DNA of 64,000 nt from Frigoribacterium sp. ACAM 257 (GCF_007954365.1 NZ_VOLO01000001.1:992001-1056000), one strand, 5' to 3'. Shown: positions 9,601 to 19,830, counted from the stretch's first letter. Notes: generated from the sequence alone by a model not told the origin. Numbers and translations: made by a program.

Positions 9601-11270
9601 CGAGGGCGGGCAGCTGCCCCCGACCAAGGTGTACCCGTGGGTGGCACGCACCCGCCACGCGACGCCGGGCGTCGGCCTGATCAGCCCGCCGCCGCACCAC
9701 GACATCTACTCGATCGAAGACCTGAAGCAGCTCATCTTCGACGTCAAGCGCGCCAACCCGACGGCCCGGGTGCACGTCAAGCTCGTGAGCCAGTCAGGGA
9801 TCGGCGCGGTCGCCGCGGGCGTGACGAAGGCCCTCGCCGACGTGGTCCTCGTCTCGGGCCACGACGGCGGCACGGGCGCCAGCCCCCTCAACTCGCTCAA
9901 GCACGCCGGCACGCCGTGGGAGATCGGCCTCGCCGAGACCCAGCAGACGCTGATGCTCAACGGCATGCGCGACCGCGTCGTCGTGCAGGTCGACGGCCAG
10001 ATGAAGACCGGTCGGGACGTCGTGATCGCCGCGCTGCTCGGCGGCGAGGAGTTCGGCTTCGCGACCGCCCCGCTGATCGTCGAGGGCTGCATCATGATGC
10101 GCGTCTGCCACCTCGACACCTGCCCTGTCGGCGTCGCCACGCAGAACCCCGAGCTCCGCGCGCGGTTCTCGGGCAAGCCCGAGTTCGTCGTCAACTTCTT
10201 CGAGTTCCTGGCGCAGGAGGTGCGCGAGATCCTCGCCTCCCTCGGCTTCCGCAGCCTCGACGAGGCGGTCGGCCGCACAGACGCCCTCGACGTGGACCGT
10301 GCCCTCGACCACTGGAAGGCGTCGGGTCTCGACCTCTCGCCCGTGCTGGTGGGGCCGAAGTTCGACGACGACGAGCCCCGCCGCAACCACCGACAGCAGG
10401 ACCACGACCTCGAGTCGCACTTCGACGTCGAGCTGATCGCCCTCAGCGCCGACGCGCTCGAGAACGGCGGCCGGGTCGCGATCTCGCTGCCCATCCGCAA
10501 CACCGAGCGTGCCGTCGGCACCATGCTCGGCCACGAGGTGACCGTGCGCCACGGCGAGAACGGCCTCCCCGAGGGCAGCATCGACGTCACGCTGACCGGG
10601 TCCGCCGGGCAGTCGCTCGGCGCGTTCCTCCCGGCGGGCATCACGCTCCGCCTCGAGGGCGACAGCAACGACTACGTCGGCAAGGGCCTGTCGGGCGGCG
10701 TCGTCGTCGTGCGTCCGTCGCGGGAGAGCACCTTCGTCGCCGAGGACAACGTGATCGCCGGCAACGTGATCGGCTACGGCGCGACCCAGGGCAGCCTGTT
10801 CATCCGTGGCATCGTCGGCGAGCGCTTCCTGGTCCGCAACTCCGGAGCCAGTGCCGTCGTCGAGGGCGTGGGAGACCACGCGCTCGAGTACATGACCGGC
10901 GGGCTCGCCGTCATCCTCGGCGACACGGGCCGCAACCTCGGCGCGGGCATGTCGGGCGGCACGGCCTACGTGCACCGCCTCCGCAGCGAGCGCGTGAACG
11001 CCGAGTCGTTGGCCTCCGGCGAGCTCGAGCTGCACCCGCTCGGCAGCGCCGACGTCGAGATCCTCGCCGACCTCCTGTCGCGGCACCTCGCCGAGACGGG
11101 CTCGCCCGTCGCCGAGCGCCTGCTCGCCGACGTCGACGCCTCGGCGTCCGAGTTCGTCAAGGTCCTGCCGCGTGACTACGCCGCCGTCCTCGCCACCCGG
11201 CAGACGGCCGTCGACGAGGGTCTCGACCCCGATGGCGACGAAGCCTGGAAGCGAATCCTGGAGGTGACCG

Positions 11271-11278
<8 letters not shown>
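6698..11278 (+). CDS. gltB: Glutamate synthase (NADPH) large subunit
   Basis: GltB (1526 aa) makes two glutamates from glutamine and 2-oxoglutarate, with reducing power from GltD. A short propeptide precedes Cys29 in KDACGLAM, which becomes the N-terminal nucleophile of the class II amidotransferase domain (to about residue 420). The central and FMN synthase domains follow, with GGTGASPL near residue 1051. The 3Fe-4S cysteines are C1131, C1137 and C1142 (C-x5-C-x4-C). A glycine-rich beta-helix domain ends the protein. ATG 6698 is preferred over GTG 6683 because gagga at 6685-6689 suits the ATG. It overlaps gltD by eight bases. Confidence 0.97.
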
Positions 11279-12728
<1,450 letters not shown>

Positions 12729-12746
12729 CCCGGCACGAGTCGGGAA

Positions 12747-12780
12747 TAAGGTGGTGGGACGGGTCCTCAGCCGTCCCACC
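12747..12780 (+). promoter_or_regulatory. gltD-pyk spacer: -10-like TAAGGT followed by a perfect hairpin
   Basis: TAAGGT at 12747-12752 could be a pyk -10. Directly after it a perfect ten-base-pair hairpin (12753-12762 with 12771-12780, eight-base loop) occupies what would be the start of the pyk leader. The hairpin has no T-run, so it could be a weak gltBD terminator or a structured mRNA 5' end. A second TANNNT, TACAGT at 12789-12794, would give a nearly leaderless start. The sequence alone does not decide. Confidence 0.4.
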
Positions 12781-12803
12781 CCCCTACCTACAGTAAGGAA
12801 CAC

Positions 12804-14252
12804 ATGAGACGCGCAAAGATCGTCGCCACCCTCGGGCCGGCGACGTCGAGCTACGACGACATCCGGGCCATCATCGACGCCGGCGTCGACGTGGCCAGGA
12901 TGAACCTCAGCCACGGCAGCTACGACGTGCACGAGTCCGTCTACGCGAACGTGCGCAAGGCCGCGGCGGACGCTGAGCGTCCCGTGGCCGTGCTCGTCGA
13001 CCTGCAGGGCCCGAAGATCCGCCTGGGCAAGTTCTCGGACGGTCCGCACGACCTCGCGGTCGGCGACGTCTTCAAGATCACGACCGACGACATCCTCGGC
13101 ACGAAGGAGATCTGCGGCACGACCTTCAAGGGCCTGCCCGGCGACGTCGCCGTCGGCGACCCGTTGTTGATCGACGACGGCCGCGTCAAGCTGCGCGTGC
13201 TCGAGACCGACGGCACCACAGTGACGACCGAGGTCGTCGTGGCGGGCACGGTCTCGAACAACAAGGGCATCAACCTGCCCGGCGTCGCCGTCAGCGTCCC
13301 CGCCCTGTCCGAGAAGGACGAAGCGGACCTCCGCTGGGGCCTGGCCCTCGGTGCCGACTTCATCGCGCTCTCGTTCGTCCGCGACGCCGACGACGTCACG
13401 CGGGTGCACGAGATCATGGCGGAGGAGGGGCGCCGTCTGCCCGTCATTGCCAAGATCGAGAAGCCGCAGGCCGTCGACAACCTCGAGGCCATCATCGACG
13501 CGTTCGACGGCATCATGGTCGCCCGTGGCGACCTCGGCGTGGAGCTGCCCCTCGAGGCGGTCCCCATCGTGCAGAAGCACGCCGTCGAGCTGTCCCGCCG
13601 CATGGCCAAGCCGGTCATCGTCGCGACGCAGATGCTCGAGTCGATGATCTCCAGCCCGATCCCCACGCGCGCCGAGACGTCCGACGTCGCCAACGCCGTG
13701 CTGGACGGTGCGGACGCGGTCATGCTCAGCGGCGAGACGAGCGTGGGGGAGTACCCCGTCGTCACGGTGCAGACCATGGCACGCATCGTCGCCTCGACCG
13801 AAGAACACGGCCTCGAGCGCATCCCCCCGCTCGGCACGAAGCCGCGCACGCAGGGCGGCGCGATCACCCTCGCGGCGGCCGACGTCGCCGACTTCGTCCA
13901 GGCGCGCTACCTGTGCGTGTTCACCGAGTCGGGCGACTCCGTGCGTCGCATGTCGCGCCTCCGTCACTCGATCCCGATCCTGGCCTTCACGCCGAACGAG
14001 GCGACTCGTCGCCGCATGGCTCTCAGCTGGGGCGTCCAGTCCTTCCTGGTCGAGAACGTGACCCACACGGACGCCATGTTCGAGCAGGTCGACGACATCC
14101 TGCTCGGCAACGCGCTCGCCCTCTCGGGCGAGAAGGTCATCGTGATCGCCGGGTCCCCTCCCGGCATCGCGGGGTCGACGAACGACCTCCGGGTGCACCG
14201 CGTGGGCGACGCCCACGGCGAAGCCGCGCCGGCCTACGCCAGCAAGAACTAG
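12804..14252 (+). CDS. pyk: Pyruvate kinase
   Basis: Pyk (482 aa) converts phosphoenolpyruvate and ADP to pyruvate and ATP, the last step of glycolysis. Motifs in order are RRAKIVATLGPAT at the N-terminus, MNLSHG, the LQGPKIRLG loop of the B domain, and the active-site segment PVIAKIEKPQAVDN with the catalytic lysine. MVARGDLGVELP binds the metal, and ATQMLESM follows. The C-terminal domain is complete. AAGGAA at 12795-12800 precedes the ATG. The gene stands alone between gltD and a terminator. Confidence 0.97.
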   Translation: MRRAKIVATLGPATSSYDDIRAIIDAGVDVARMNLSHGSYDVHESVYANVRKAAADAERPVAVLVDLQGPKIRLGKFSDGPHDLAVGDVFKITTDDILGTKEICGTTFKGLPGDVAVGDPLLIDDGRVKLRVLETDGTTVTTEVVVAGTVSNNKGINLPGVAVSVPALSEKDEADLRWGLALGADFIALSFVRDADDVTRVHEIMAEEGRRLPVIAKIEKPQAVDNLEAIIDAFDGIMVARGDLGVELPLEAVPIVQKHAVELSRRMAKPVIVATQMLESMISSPIPTRAETSDVANAVLDGADAVMLSGETSVGEYPVVTVQTMARIVASTEEHGLERIPPLGTKPRTQGGAITLAAADVADFVQARYLCVFTESGDSVRRMSRLRHSIPILAFTPNEATRRRMALSWGVQSFLVENVTHTDAMFEQVDDILLGNALALSGEKVIVIAGSPPGIAGSTNDLRVHRVGDAHGEAAPAYASKN

Positions 14253-14267
14253 CTCGCACGCTCGGCC

Positions 14268-14301
14268 CGGCCGGGTCGCCTCCTCGGAGGCGGCCCGGCC
14301 G
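14268..14301 (+). terminator. Terminator after pyk
   Basis: A 16-base GC-rich arm (14268-14283) pairs with 14286-14301 with a single G-U pair. The two innermost pairs must open to form the loop. It is followed by tcgtcgttc. It lies 15 bases after the pyk stop. Confidence 0.75.
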
Positions 14302-14332
14302 TCGTCGTTCCCGGGCCCACAGATTGCGGGCG

Positions 14333-14338
14333 TAGCCT
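14333..14338 (+). promoter_or_regulatory. -10-like TAGCCT, leaderless arrangement
   Basis: TAGCCT ends six bases before ATG 14345, so transcription would begin at or next to the start codon. There is no Shine-Dalgarno sequence before this gene. Confidence 0.45.
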
Positions 14339-14344
14339 CCCGCC

Positions 14345-14962
14345 ATGTCCGTCGGCCCGTCCCACCCCCGTTGCTTCGTCGTGGGAGGTGCCCTGTGGGT
14401 GGTGCCGAGCGGGACCGGCCACGACGTGGACGCGACCAGGCGCAGCCGGGCGGGCACCGGGCTCGCTGCCGACGGCCGGTCGTCCCTCGTCGATGCCTGG
14501 ACCCTCACCGGGGGAGTGACGGGCGGCTTCTTCATGGGGACCGTGGCGGGTGCCGTCTGGCACGTCCGGGGACTCGTCGACCTCGTGGCGTTCGTCATCT
14601 CGGGCGCTGCCGTCGGGGCCGTGCTCGCGATCGGCACGAAGCGGCTCTTCGCCGACTTCAGTGAACCGGGCCCGGGTGACGCACAGTCCGTCGCGACCGA
14701 CCGCGACCTGCCGGCCGTCCGTGTGCCGTGGGACGTCGCGAACGCGGCACCGAACGACGCCTCGGGCGACGAGCTCGCCCTGTGGTCCCTCCGGGCCGAG
14801 CGCTGGCGCCTCGCTCGCGCCGCCGTCGAGGCCAGGGCCCTGCGGGTAGATGCGGACCCTGACGACGGGGGAGCCGAGGCAGAGACGGAGTACCGCGGAG
14901 CTGCGGCGGACTACGAGCCCGTCGCGCGCCTCCTGGGTCTGCCGTTGCCGCTGCCTCTCTGA
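14345..14962 (+). CDS. Hypothetical membrane protein
   Basis: I do not recognise a family for this 205-residue protein. It has a polar N-terminal region of about 50 residues, then two hydrophobic segments (near 53-71 and 76-95) separated by a short loop. A long acidic, alanine-rich cytoplasmic-type tail ends in LGLPLPLPL. The start is ATG 14345, six bases after a TAGCCT element, so it looks leaderless. It is bounded by the pyk terminator on the left and the convergent cspA on the right, so context gives no functional hint. Opposite-strand frames here look like shadows. Confidence 0.6.
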   Translation: MSVGPSHPRCFVVGGALWVVPSGTGHDVDATRRSRAGTGLAADGRSSLVDAWTLTGGVTGGFFMGTVAGAVWHVRGLVDLVAFVISGAAVGAVLAIGTKRLFADFSEPGPGDAQSVATDRDLPAVRVPWDVANAAPNDASGDELALWSLRAERWRLARAAVEARALRVDADPDDGGAEAETEYRGAAADYEPVARLLGLPLPLPL

Positions 14963-15284
14963 CCGCCTCCCCGCGGCAGCCGTCGTCGCACCGCTCCGCC
15001 CGCGGCCCGCGCCGACGCACGACTCGGCGTCGGCAACTCCTGAAGCGTGCTCGGCGACACCTGCCGCCGGCCCGACGTGCGACAGCGCCGACGCACCCGT
15101 GAGGACTTGCCGACGCGAACCCGCCGTCGACATCGCACCGGGAGGTCGGCACCGGGCCGACTGCTGGTGGCCAGTCCGGAGGAGGTGCGGGCACGAAGAA
15201 GCCCCGATCCGCCGGAGCGGATCGGGGCTTCAGTGTCGGAGACGATCAGATCGTCACCATCGGCGTCTCGAGGACGCCGCCGAG
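14963..15284. other. Spacer between the hypothetical gene and cspA
   Basis: About 320 bases between convergent genes. Apart from the cspA terminator at 15198-15231 I see no supportable gene. Open frames here lack plausible starts and resemble no family. Confidence 0.5.
15198..15231 (-). terminator. Terminator of cspA
   Basis: A perfect 15-base-pair stem (15198-15212 with 15217-15231) with a cgga loop. On the minus strand the stem is followed by ttcgtgcc, a short T-containing run. It lies about 55 bases after the cspA stop and could also stop transcription from the plus strand. Confidence 0.85.
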
Positions 15285-15488
15285 TCAGATGACGCGGATG
15301 TTCTCGGCCTGGAGGCCCTTGTTGCCCTGAGCCGTGTCGAACTCGACCTTCTGGTTCTCCTCCAGGTTGCGGTAGCCGTCGCCGGCGATCGCGGAGAAGT
15401 GCGCGAAGACGTCAGTGGATCCGTCGTCGGGGGTGATGAAGCCGAAGCCCTTTTCGGAGTTGAACCACTTAACGGTACCTGTTGCCAT
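15285..15488 (-). CDS. cspA: Cold-shock protein (CspA family)
   Basis: This 67-residue protein is one cold-shock domain that binds single-stranded nucleic acid and acts as an RNA chaperone. RNP1 reads KGFGFITP and RNP2 VFAHFSAI, and the protein begins [14 protein letters not shown] as in the CspA family. A GAAGGAAC Shine-Dalgarno lies nine bases before ATG. It has its own strong terminator and a leader of over 100 bases, as is usual for cold-shock genes. Confidence 0.95.
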   Translation of the reverse strand: MATGTVKWFNSEKGFGFITPDDGSTDVFAHFSAIAGDGYRNLEENQKVEFDTAQGNKGLQAENIRVI

Positions 15489-15788
15489 TTTTCTTGTTCC
15501 TTCAATCAGAGTTGTCGATCCCGATTTCGAGATCGCTCGTCGCGGTGCCTTTTTGTCCGCTCCCTCTGAGAACGACGCCTCCAGGTCGGCGTTCCGGGGA
15601 ACGACGACCTGGCACGTCGCGAGATACAAATGCGTAACACAACAACCAGTTCCCCCAGCGTAGTGCACGAGCGGCCCGTGTCCACTGTTTCGACACACGA
15701 AGTCGAGATCGTCTCGATCTTCTCTGGTGGTCGTGCCACGTCGGCACCGCGCAGACGCCGCGGGCAGGGGGAGGGGAGTCGTCGACCG
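15489..15788 (-). promoter_or_regulatory. cspA leader and promoter region
   Basis: This 300-base stretch between cspA and tRNA-Leu contains no gene. On the minus strand a candidate -35 TGGTTG (15648-15643) and -10 TATCTC (15626-15621), 16 bases apart, would start a leader of roughly 125 bases. Long structured leaders are typical of cold-shock genes. The region is less GC-rich than its surroundings near 15620-15660. Confidence 0.4.
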
Positions 15789-15871
15789 TGCCGGATGTGG
15801 GACTCGAACCCACACGCCCTCTCGGACAGAGCATTTTGAGTGCCCCGCGTCTGCCATTCCGCCAATCCGGC
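15789..15871 (-). tRNA. tRNA-Leu (anticodon CAA)
   Basis: The minus strand folds as a class II tRNA of 83 bases. Acceptor arms GCCGGAT and ATCCGGC pair fully, and the anticodon stem GGGCA/TGCTC encloses the loop CTCAAAA, giving anticodon CAA (reads UUG). A long variable arm follows, and the T arm is GTGGG-TTCGAGT-CCCAC. The discriminator is A and CCA is not encoded. It is transcribed away from the response regulator gene. Confidence 0.95.
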
Positions 15872-15887
15872 TCACGACGACGAGGCG

Positions 15888-15902
15888 AGAATACCGTAGG
15901 CT
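15888..15902. promoter_or_regulatory. Divergent -10 elements for tRNA-Leu and the response regulator
   Basis: On the minus strand TATTCT (15893-15888) lies 16 bases from the tRNA 5' end. On the plus strand TAGGCT (15897-15902) lies seven bases before GTG 15910. The two hexamers are only three bases apart, so the promoters share one short control region. Confidence 0.5.
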
Positions 15903-15909
15903 CTGCTTC

Positions 15910-16515
15910 GTGAGTGACCAGGAAGCAACACCAGCAGCACCCCGTCGCGTCGTCGTCGCAGAGGATGAGTCCCTCATCCGTCTCGACATCGTCGAGATCC
16001 TCCGCGACAACGGATTCGAGGTGGTGGGCGAGGCCGGAGACGGCGAGACCGCCGTCGCCCTCGCGACCGAGCTCCGCCCCGACCTCGTCATCATGGACGT
16101 CAAGATGCCCAAGCTCGACGGCATCTCGGCCGCCGAGACGCTGAGCAAGAACCACATCGCGCCCGTGGTCCTGCTGACTGCCTTCAGCCAGAAAGAGCTC
16201 GTCGAGCGAGCCAGCGAGGCCGGCGCCCTGGCCTACGTGGTCAAGCCCTTCACCCCCAACGACCTCCTGCCCGCGATCGAGATCGCCCTCTCGCGCTACA
16301 CGCAGATCATCACGCTCGAGGCCGAGGTCGCCGACCTGGTCGAGCGCTTCGAGACCCGCAAGCTCGTGGACCGCGCCAAGGGCCTGCTCAACGAGAAGAT
16401 GGGCCTCACCGAGCCCGAGGCGTTCCGCTGGATCCAGAAGGCCTCGATGGATCGCCGGCTGACCATGCACGACGTCGCCCAGGCGATCATCGAGCAGCTG
16501 AGCGTCAAGAAGTAG
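15910..16515 (+). CDS. pdtaR: ANTAR-domain response regulator, PdtaR type
   Basis: A 201-residue regulator with an N-terminal receiver domain (about 12-125) and a C-terminal ANTAR RNA-binding domain (about 137-195). The acidic pocket reads VVVAEDES, the phospho-acceptor is Asp63 in VIMDVKMP, and the conserved lysine lies in [13 protein letters not shown] proteins bind paired hexaloop hairpins and prevent transcription termination; in mycobacteria the homologue is driven by the kinase PdtaS. No kinase gene is adjacent. GTG 15910 is chosen because the frame upstream crosses the tRNA gene and the -10 element, and the protein then starts like its homologues. Confidence 0.93.
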   Translation: MSDQEATPAAPRRVVVAEDESLIRLDIVEILRDNGFEVVGEAGDGETAVALATELRPDLVIMDVKMPKLDGISAAETLSKNHIAPVVLLTAFSQKELVERASEAGALAYVVKPFTPNDLLPAIEIALSRYTQIITLEAEVADLVERFETRKLVDRAKGLLNEKMGLTEPEAFRWIQKASMDRRLTMHDVAQAIIEQLSVKK

Positions 16516-16537
16516 CGAGCGGCGTACCCGCCCGCGA

Positions 16538-16571
16538 GGAGAGGCCCGTCCCTGGTGGGGCGGGCCTCTCC
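16538..16571. terminator. Bidirectional terminator between pdtaR and the thioesterase gene
   Basis: A 15-base-pair stem (16538-16552 with 16557-16571, one G-U pair, loop tggt) lies between two convergent genes, 22 bases after the pdtaR stop and eight bases after the thioesterase stop. Confidence 0.8.
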
Positions 16572-16578
16572 TGCACCG

Positions 16579-17055
16579 TCAGCCCCGGGCGTCGGTCAAG
16601 TAGTTGGTGATGCGCACGGTCGAGAGCAGGCGTCCCTCGTCGTCCGTCATGACGACCTGGTGCGTCGCGAGGGTGCGGCCGAGGTGGATCGCGGTGCAGG
16701 TGCCGGTCACCCACCCGGTCGTGGCCGACCGGCTGTGGCTGGCGTTCAGCTCGATGCCCATCGCGAGGCGCCCCGCCCCGGCGTGGACGTTCGCCGCCAC
16801 GGAGCCGAGGGTCTCGGCCAGGACGACGTGCGCCCCGCCGTGCAGGATGCCGACCGGCTGGGTGTTGCCCTCGACGGGCATCCGGCCGACCGCGCGCTCC
16901 GCGCTCATCTCGAGGATCTCGATGCCCATCTTCTCGGCGAGGGCGCCGACGCCGCGGCGCCGGAAGAGCTCGACCGCGTCGTCGCTGAGCGCCGCGTCGG
17001 GACGCACGGTCCGCTCGGCGTCGTTGGACGAGAAGGAGGTGGTCGCGTCGGTCAT
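16579..17055 (-). CDS. PaaI/YdiI-type hotdog-fold thioesterase
   Basis: A 158-residue hotdog-fold acyl-CoA thioesterase. The family signature is visible as GNTQPVGILHGGA followed by VVLAETLGS, where the glutamate of the hotdog helix is catalytic in PaaI and YdiI relatives. The N-terminal 25 residues are a polar extension. Likely substrates are aromatic or medium-chain acyl-CoA esters, but the specificity cannot be read from sequence. It is divergent from polA with 44 bases between the starts, and ends at a shared terminator. Confidence 0.85.
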   Translation of the reverse strand: MTDATTSFSSNDAERTVRPDAALSDDAVELFRRRGVGALAEKMGIEILEMSAERAVGRMPVEGNTQPVGILHGGAHVVLAETLGSVAANVHAGAGRLAMGIELNASHSRSATTGWVTGTCTAIHLGRTLATHQVVMTDDEGRLLSTVRITNYLTDARG

Positions 17056-17087
17056 GGTGCTCCGGATCCGCTGTCGGGGGCGCCCGC

Positions 17088-17093
17088 TAGGCT
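17088..17093 (+). promoter_or_regulatory. -10-like TAGGCT of polA, leaderless arrangement
   Basis: TAGGCT ends six bases before GTG 17100, predicting a leaderless polA mRNA. There is no room for a Shine-Dalgarno between the element and the start. Confidence 0.5.
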
Positions 17094-17099
17094 GACGGG

Positions 17100-19772
17100 G
17101 TGTCGGACGAAACGAAGCCTACCCTCCTGGTCATCGACGGCCATTCCCTCGCGTTCCGGGCGTTCTACGCCCTGCCCGTCGACAGTTTCGTGAACCGGGA
17201 GGGGCAGCACACGAACGCCATCCACGGCTTCATCTCGATGCTGCTCAGCCTGCTCAAGAACGAGAAGCCGACCCACCTCGCTGTCGCCTTCGACATCTCG
17301 CGGTTCTCGTTCCGCACTCGCGAGTACCCCGAGTACAAGGGCACGCGCTCCGAGACGCCGGTCGAGTTCGTCGGCCAGATTCCGCTCCTCCAAGAGGCCC
17401 TGCACGCGATGGGCATCACGACCATCACGAAAGAGGACTTCGAGGCCGACGACATCCTCGCGACGCTCGCCGTTCGCGGTCGCGACGACGGCTACCGGGT
17501 CCTCGTCGTCTCCGGCGACCGCGACGCCATCCAGATGGTCAACGACGACGTCACGCTGCTCTACCCCTCGGCACGAGGCGTCAGCGAGCTCACGCGATAC
17601 GACCGCGACAAGGTGTTCGAGCGCTACGGCATCGAGCCGCACCAGTACCCCGAGATCGCGGCTCTCGTCGGCGAGACCAGCGACAACCTGATCGGCATCG
17701 ACAAGGTCGGCGAGAAGACCGCCGTCAAGTGGATCAACCAGTTCGGCAGCCTCGACGAGGTCATCGCCCACGCCGACGAGATCAAGGGCGTCGTGGGCGG
17801 CAACCTGCGCGAGCAGAAAGAGCGCGCGATGCGCAACCGACGCCTGAACCGCCTCGTGACCGACGTCGAGCTCCCCGTGGCGCCCCGCGACCTCGAGCGC
17901 CGCGCCGTCGACGCCGAGGCCGTCCGCGAGCTCTTCGACAAGCTCCAGTTCCGCACCCTCCTCGAGCGGGTGCTCACCCTCGCCGACGCGAGCGGCGCGA
18001 CGCCCGACGCCGCGGGCGAGGGCGCCGTCGTGGCCGCCCCGGCCGGACTGCCCGTCGTGCGCACCCTCGTCGACGAAGAACTCGCCTTCTGGTTGAGGAA
18101 GCACGCGTCCGACCCGGCCTCGCCGGTCGGGCTCAGCGTCGAGTACGGCGCCGAGGGCGTCGTGGGCCTCGGCATCTCGTCCCACGACGAGTCCGCGTAT
18201 GTGCCGTGGGCCACGGGCCGCGGCGACTACGTGGCCCTCGAGGCGTGGCTCGACGCGGACTCGCCCAAGGTGCTGCACGACGCCAAGCGTGCGTACAAGG
18301 CGTTGTCCAAGGCGGGGCTCGCGCTCACCGGCATCGCGGGCGACACGCGGGTCGCGGCGTGGCTGCTCAGGCCGGGCCGCACCTCCTTCGCCCTGACCGA
18401 CCTCGTCTACGAGCAGCTCGGCGAGACCCTCCCCGTCGCCGACCCGAACCAGCTCGTCCCCGCCGACGAGCAGGTAAGCGTCGCGACGGAGGCCTGGTAC
18501 ACGCTCCGGCTCGCCGAGTCGTTCCACGAGTCCCTCGACGAGGGCTCCCGCACCGTCCTCACCGACCTCGAACTGCCCCTGGTCCCCGTGCTGGGCGACA
18601 TGGAGCTCACGGGCGTCGCGGCCGACCACCCGGTCCTTGCCGAGCTCTCCACGCGTCTCGGCGAGACGGCGGCAGGTCTCGCGACGGACGCGTTCGCCGA
18701 GATCGGCCGCGAGGTCAACCTCGGCTCGCCGAAGCAGCTGCAGGAGGTCCTGTTCGAGCAGCTCGAGATGCCCAGGACCCGGGCGACCAAGACCGGGTAC
18801 TCCACCGACGCCGCATCTCTCGCAGACCTGCAGGAGAAGCACCCGCATCCGTTCCTCGGGCTGCTGCTGCAGCACCGCGACGCGACCAAGCTGCGGCAGA
18901 TCATCGACACGCTCGACAAGTCGATCGCCGACGACGGCCGCATCCACACGACGTACGACCAGACGGGCACCACCACCGGCCGCATCTCGTCCGTCGACCC
19001 GAACCTCCAGAACATCCCGGTCAAGGCCGCCGTAGGCCGCGAGATAAGGGCCGCCTTCGTGCACGGTCCCGAGTACGAGACCCTCCTGACTGCGGACTAC
19101 TCGCAGATCGAGATGCGCATCATGGCCCACCTCTCCGGCGACGCCGGGCTGATCGAGGCCTTCAACGCGGGAGAAGACCTGCACCGCTTCGTCGGCGCCC
19201 GCATCTTCGGCGTCGAGCCGGCTGACGTGAGCCCGGCGATGCGGACCAAGGTGAAGGCGATGTCGTACGGCCTCGCCTACGGCCTCAGCGCCTTCGGCCT
19301 GTCGAAGCAGCTGCGCATCGAGAGCTCCGAGGCGAAGCAGCTGATGACCGACTACTTCGAGCGCTTCGGCGCCGTGAGGGAGTACCTCCGCAACGTCGTG
19401 GAGAAGGCGCGTGAAGACGGCTACACCGAGACGATCTTCGGTCGCCGGCGCCCCTTCGCCGACCTCAAGTCGCCCAACCGGGTCCTGCGCGAGAACGCCG
19501 AGCGAGCTGCGCTCAACGCGCCCATCCAGGGGTCGGCTGCCGACATCATGAAGAGGGCGATGCTCGGGGTGCGCAGCGAGCTCGACGAGCGCGAGATGGC
19601 CAGCCGCGTGCTGCTGCAGGTCCACGACGAGATGATCGTCGAGGTCGCGCCGGGCGAGGTCGACGACGTCCGCGACATCGTCAGCCGTCGCATGAGCGGG
19701 GCCGCCGAGCTCCGCGTGCCGCTCGACGTCAGCGTCGGCCTCGGCGGCAGCTGGGACGCTGCCGCCCACTAG
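17100..19772 (+). CDS. polA: DNA polymerase I
   Basis: PolA (890 aa) fills repair gaps and removes RNA primers. Domain order is 5'-3' exonuclease (about 1-300), a proofreading-like domain (about 310-490) and a family A polymerase (about 510-890). Polymerase motif A reads DYSQIEMRI (D666), motif B KAMSYGLAYG and motif C QVHDEMIVE (D843). In the middle domain the first acidic motif reads GLSVEYG instead of the DTE of E. coli, and the second lacks its Asp, so 3'-5' proofreading is probably inactive, as in mycobacterial PolA. The gene has its own leaderless-type promoter. Confidence 0.97.
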   Translation: MSDETKPTLLVIDGHSLAFRAFYALPVDSFVNREGQHTNAIHGFISMLLSLLKNEKPTHLAVAFDISRFSFRTREYPEYKGTRSETPVEFVGQIPLLQEALHAMGITTITKEDFEADDILATLAVRGRDDGYRVLVVSGDRDAIQMVNDDVTLLYPSARGVSELTRYDRDKVFERYGIEPHQYPEIAALVGETSDNLIGIDKVGEKTAVKWINQFGSLDEVIAHADEIKGVVGGNLREQKERAMRNRRLNRLVTDVELPVAPRDLERRAVDAEAVRELFDKLQFRTLLERVLTLADASGATPDAAGEGAVVAAPAGLPVVRTLVDEELAFWLRKHASDPASPVGLSVEYGAEGVVGLGISSHDESAYVPWATGRGDYVALEAWLDADSPKVLHDAKRAYKALSKAGLALTGIAGDTRVAAWLLRPGRTSFALTDLVYEQLGETLPVADPNQLVPADEQVSVATEAWYTLRLAESFHESLDEGSRTVLTDLELPLVPVLGDMELTGVAADHPVLAELSTRLGETAAGLATDAFAEIGREVNLGSPKQLQEVLFEQLEMPRTRATKTGYSTDAASLADLQEKHPHPFLGLLLQHRDATKLRQIIDTLDKSIADDGRIHTTYDQTGTTTGRISSVDPNLQNIPVKAAVGREIRAAFVHGPEYETLLTADYSQIEMRIMAHLSGDAGLIEAFNAGEDLHRFVGARIFGVEPADVSPAMRTKVKAMSYGLAYGLSAFGLSKQLRIESSEAKQLMTDYFERFGAVREYLRNVVEKAREDGYTETIFGRRRPFADLKSPNRVLRENAERAALNAPIQGSAADIMKRAMLGVRSELDEREMASRVLLQVHDEMIVEVAPGEVDDVRDIVSRRMSGAAELRVPLDVSVGLGGSWDAAAH

Positions 19773-19776
19773 GGCG

Positions 19777-19793
19777 AGGGGCCATTGGCCCCT
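19777..19793 (+). terminator. Weak terminator-like hairpin after polA
   Basis: AGGGGCC (19777-19783) and GGCCCCT (19787-19793) form a seven-base-pair stem with a three-base loop, four bases after the polA stop. There is no T-run, so termination may be partial. Confidence 0.45.
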
Positions 19794-19830
19794 GAAACGG
19801 GCACAAGCGGGGCCGACACGCGCGTCAGAC

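Noticed and set aside
7675-11175. Very long open frames in other phases or on the opposite strand, for example inside gltB (7675-11175, +), across gltD-pyk (14216-11157, -) and across 26891-22926 (-)
   Set aside because: They are arginine-, proline- or valine-rich translations created by strong GC bias at third codon positions. They overlap clearly recognised genes over their whole length and match no family.
15704-15716. Small palindrome cgaga-tcg-tctcg as a tRNA-Leu terminator
   Set aside because: Only five base pairs with no T-run, about 70 bases from the tRNA end; too weak to call.
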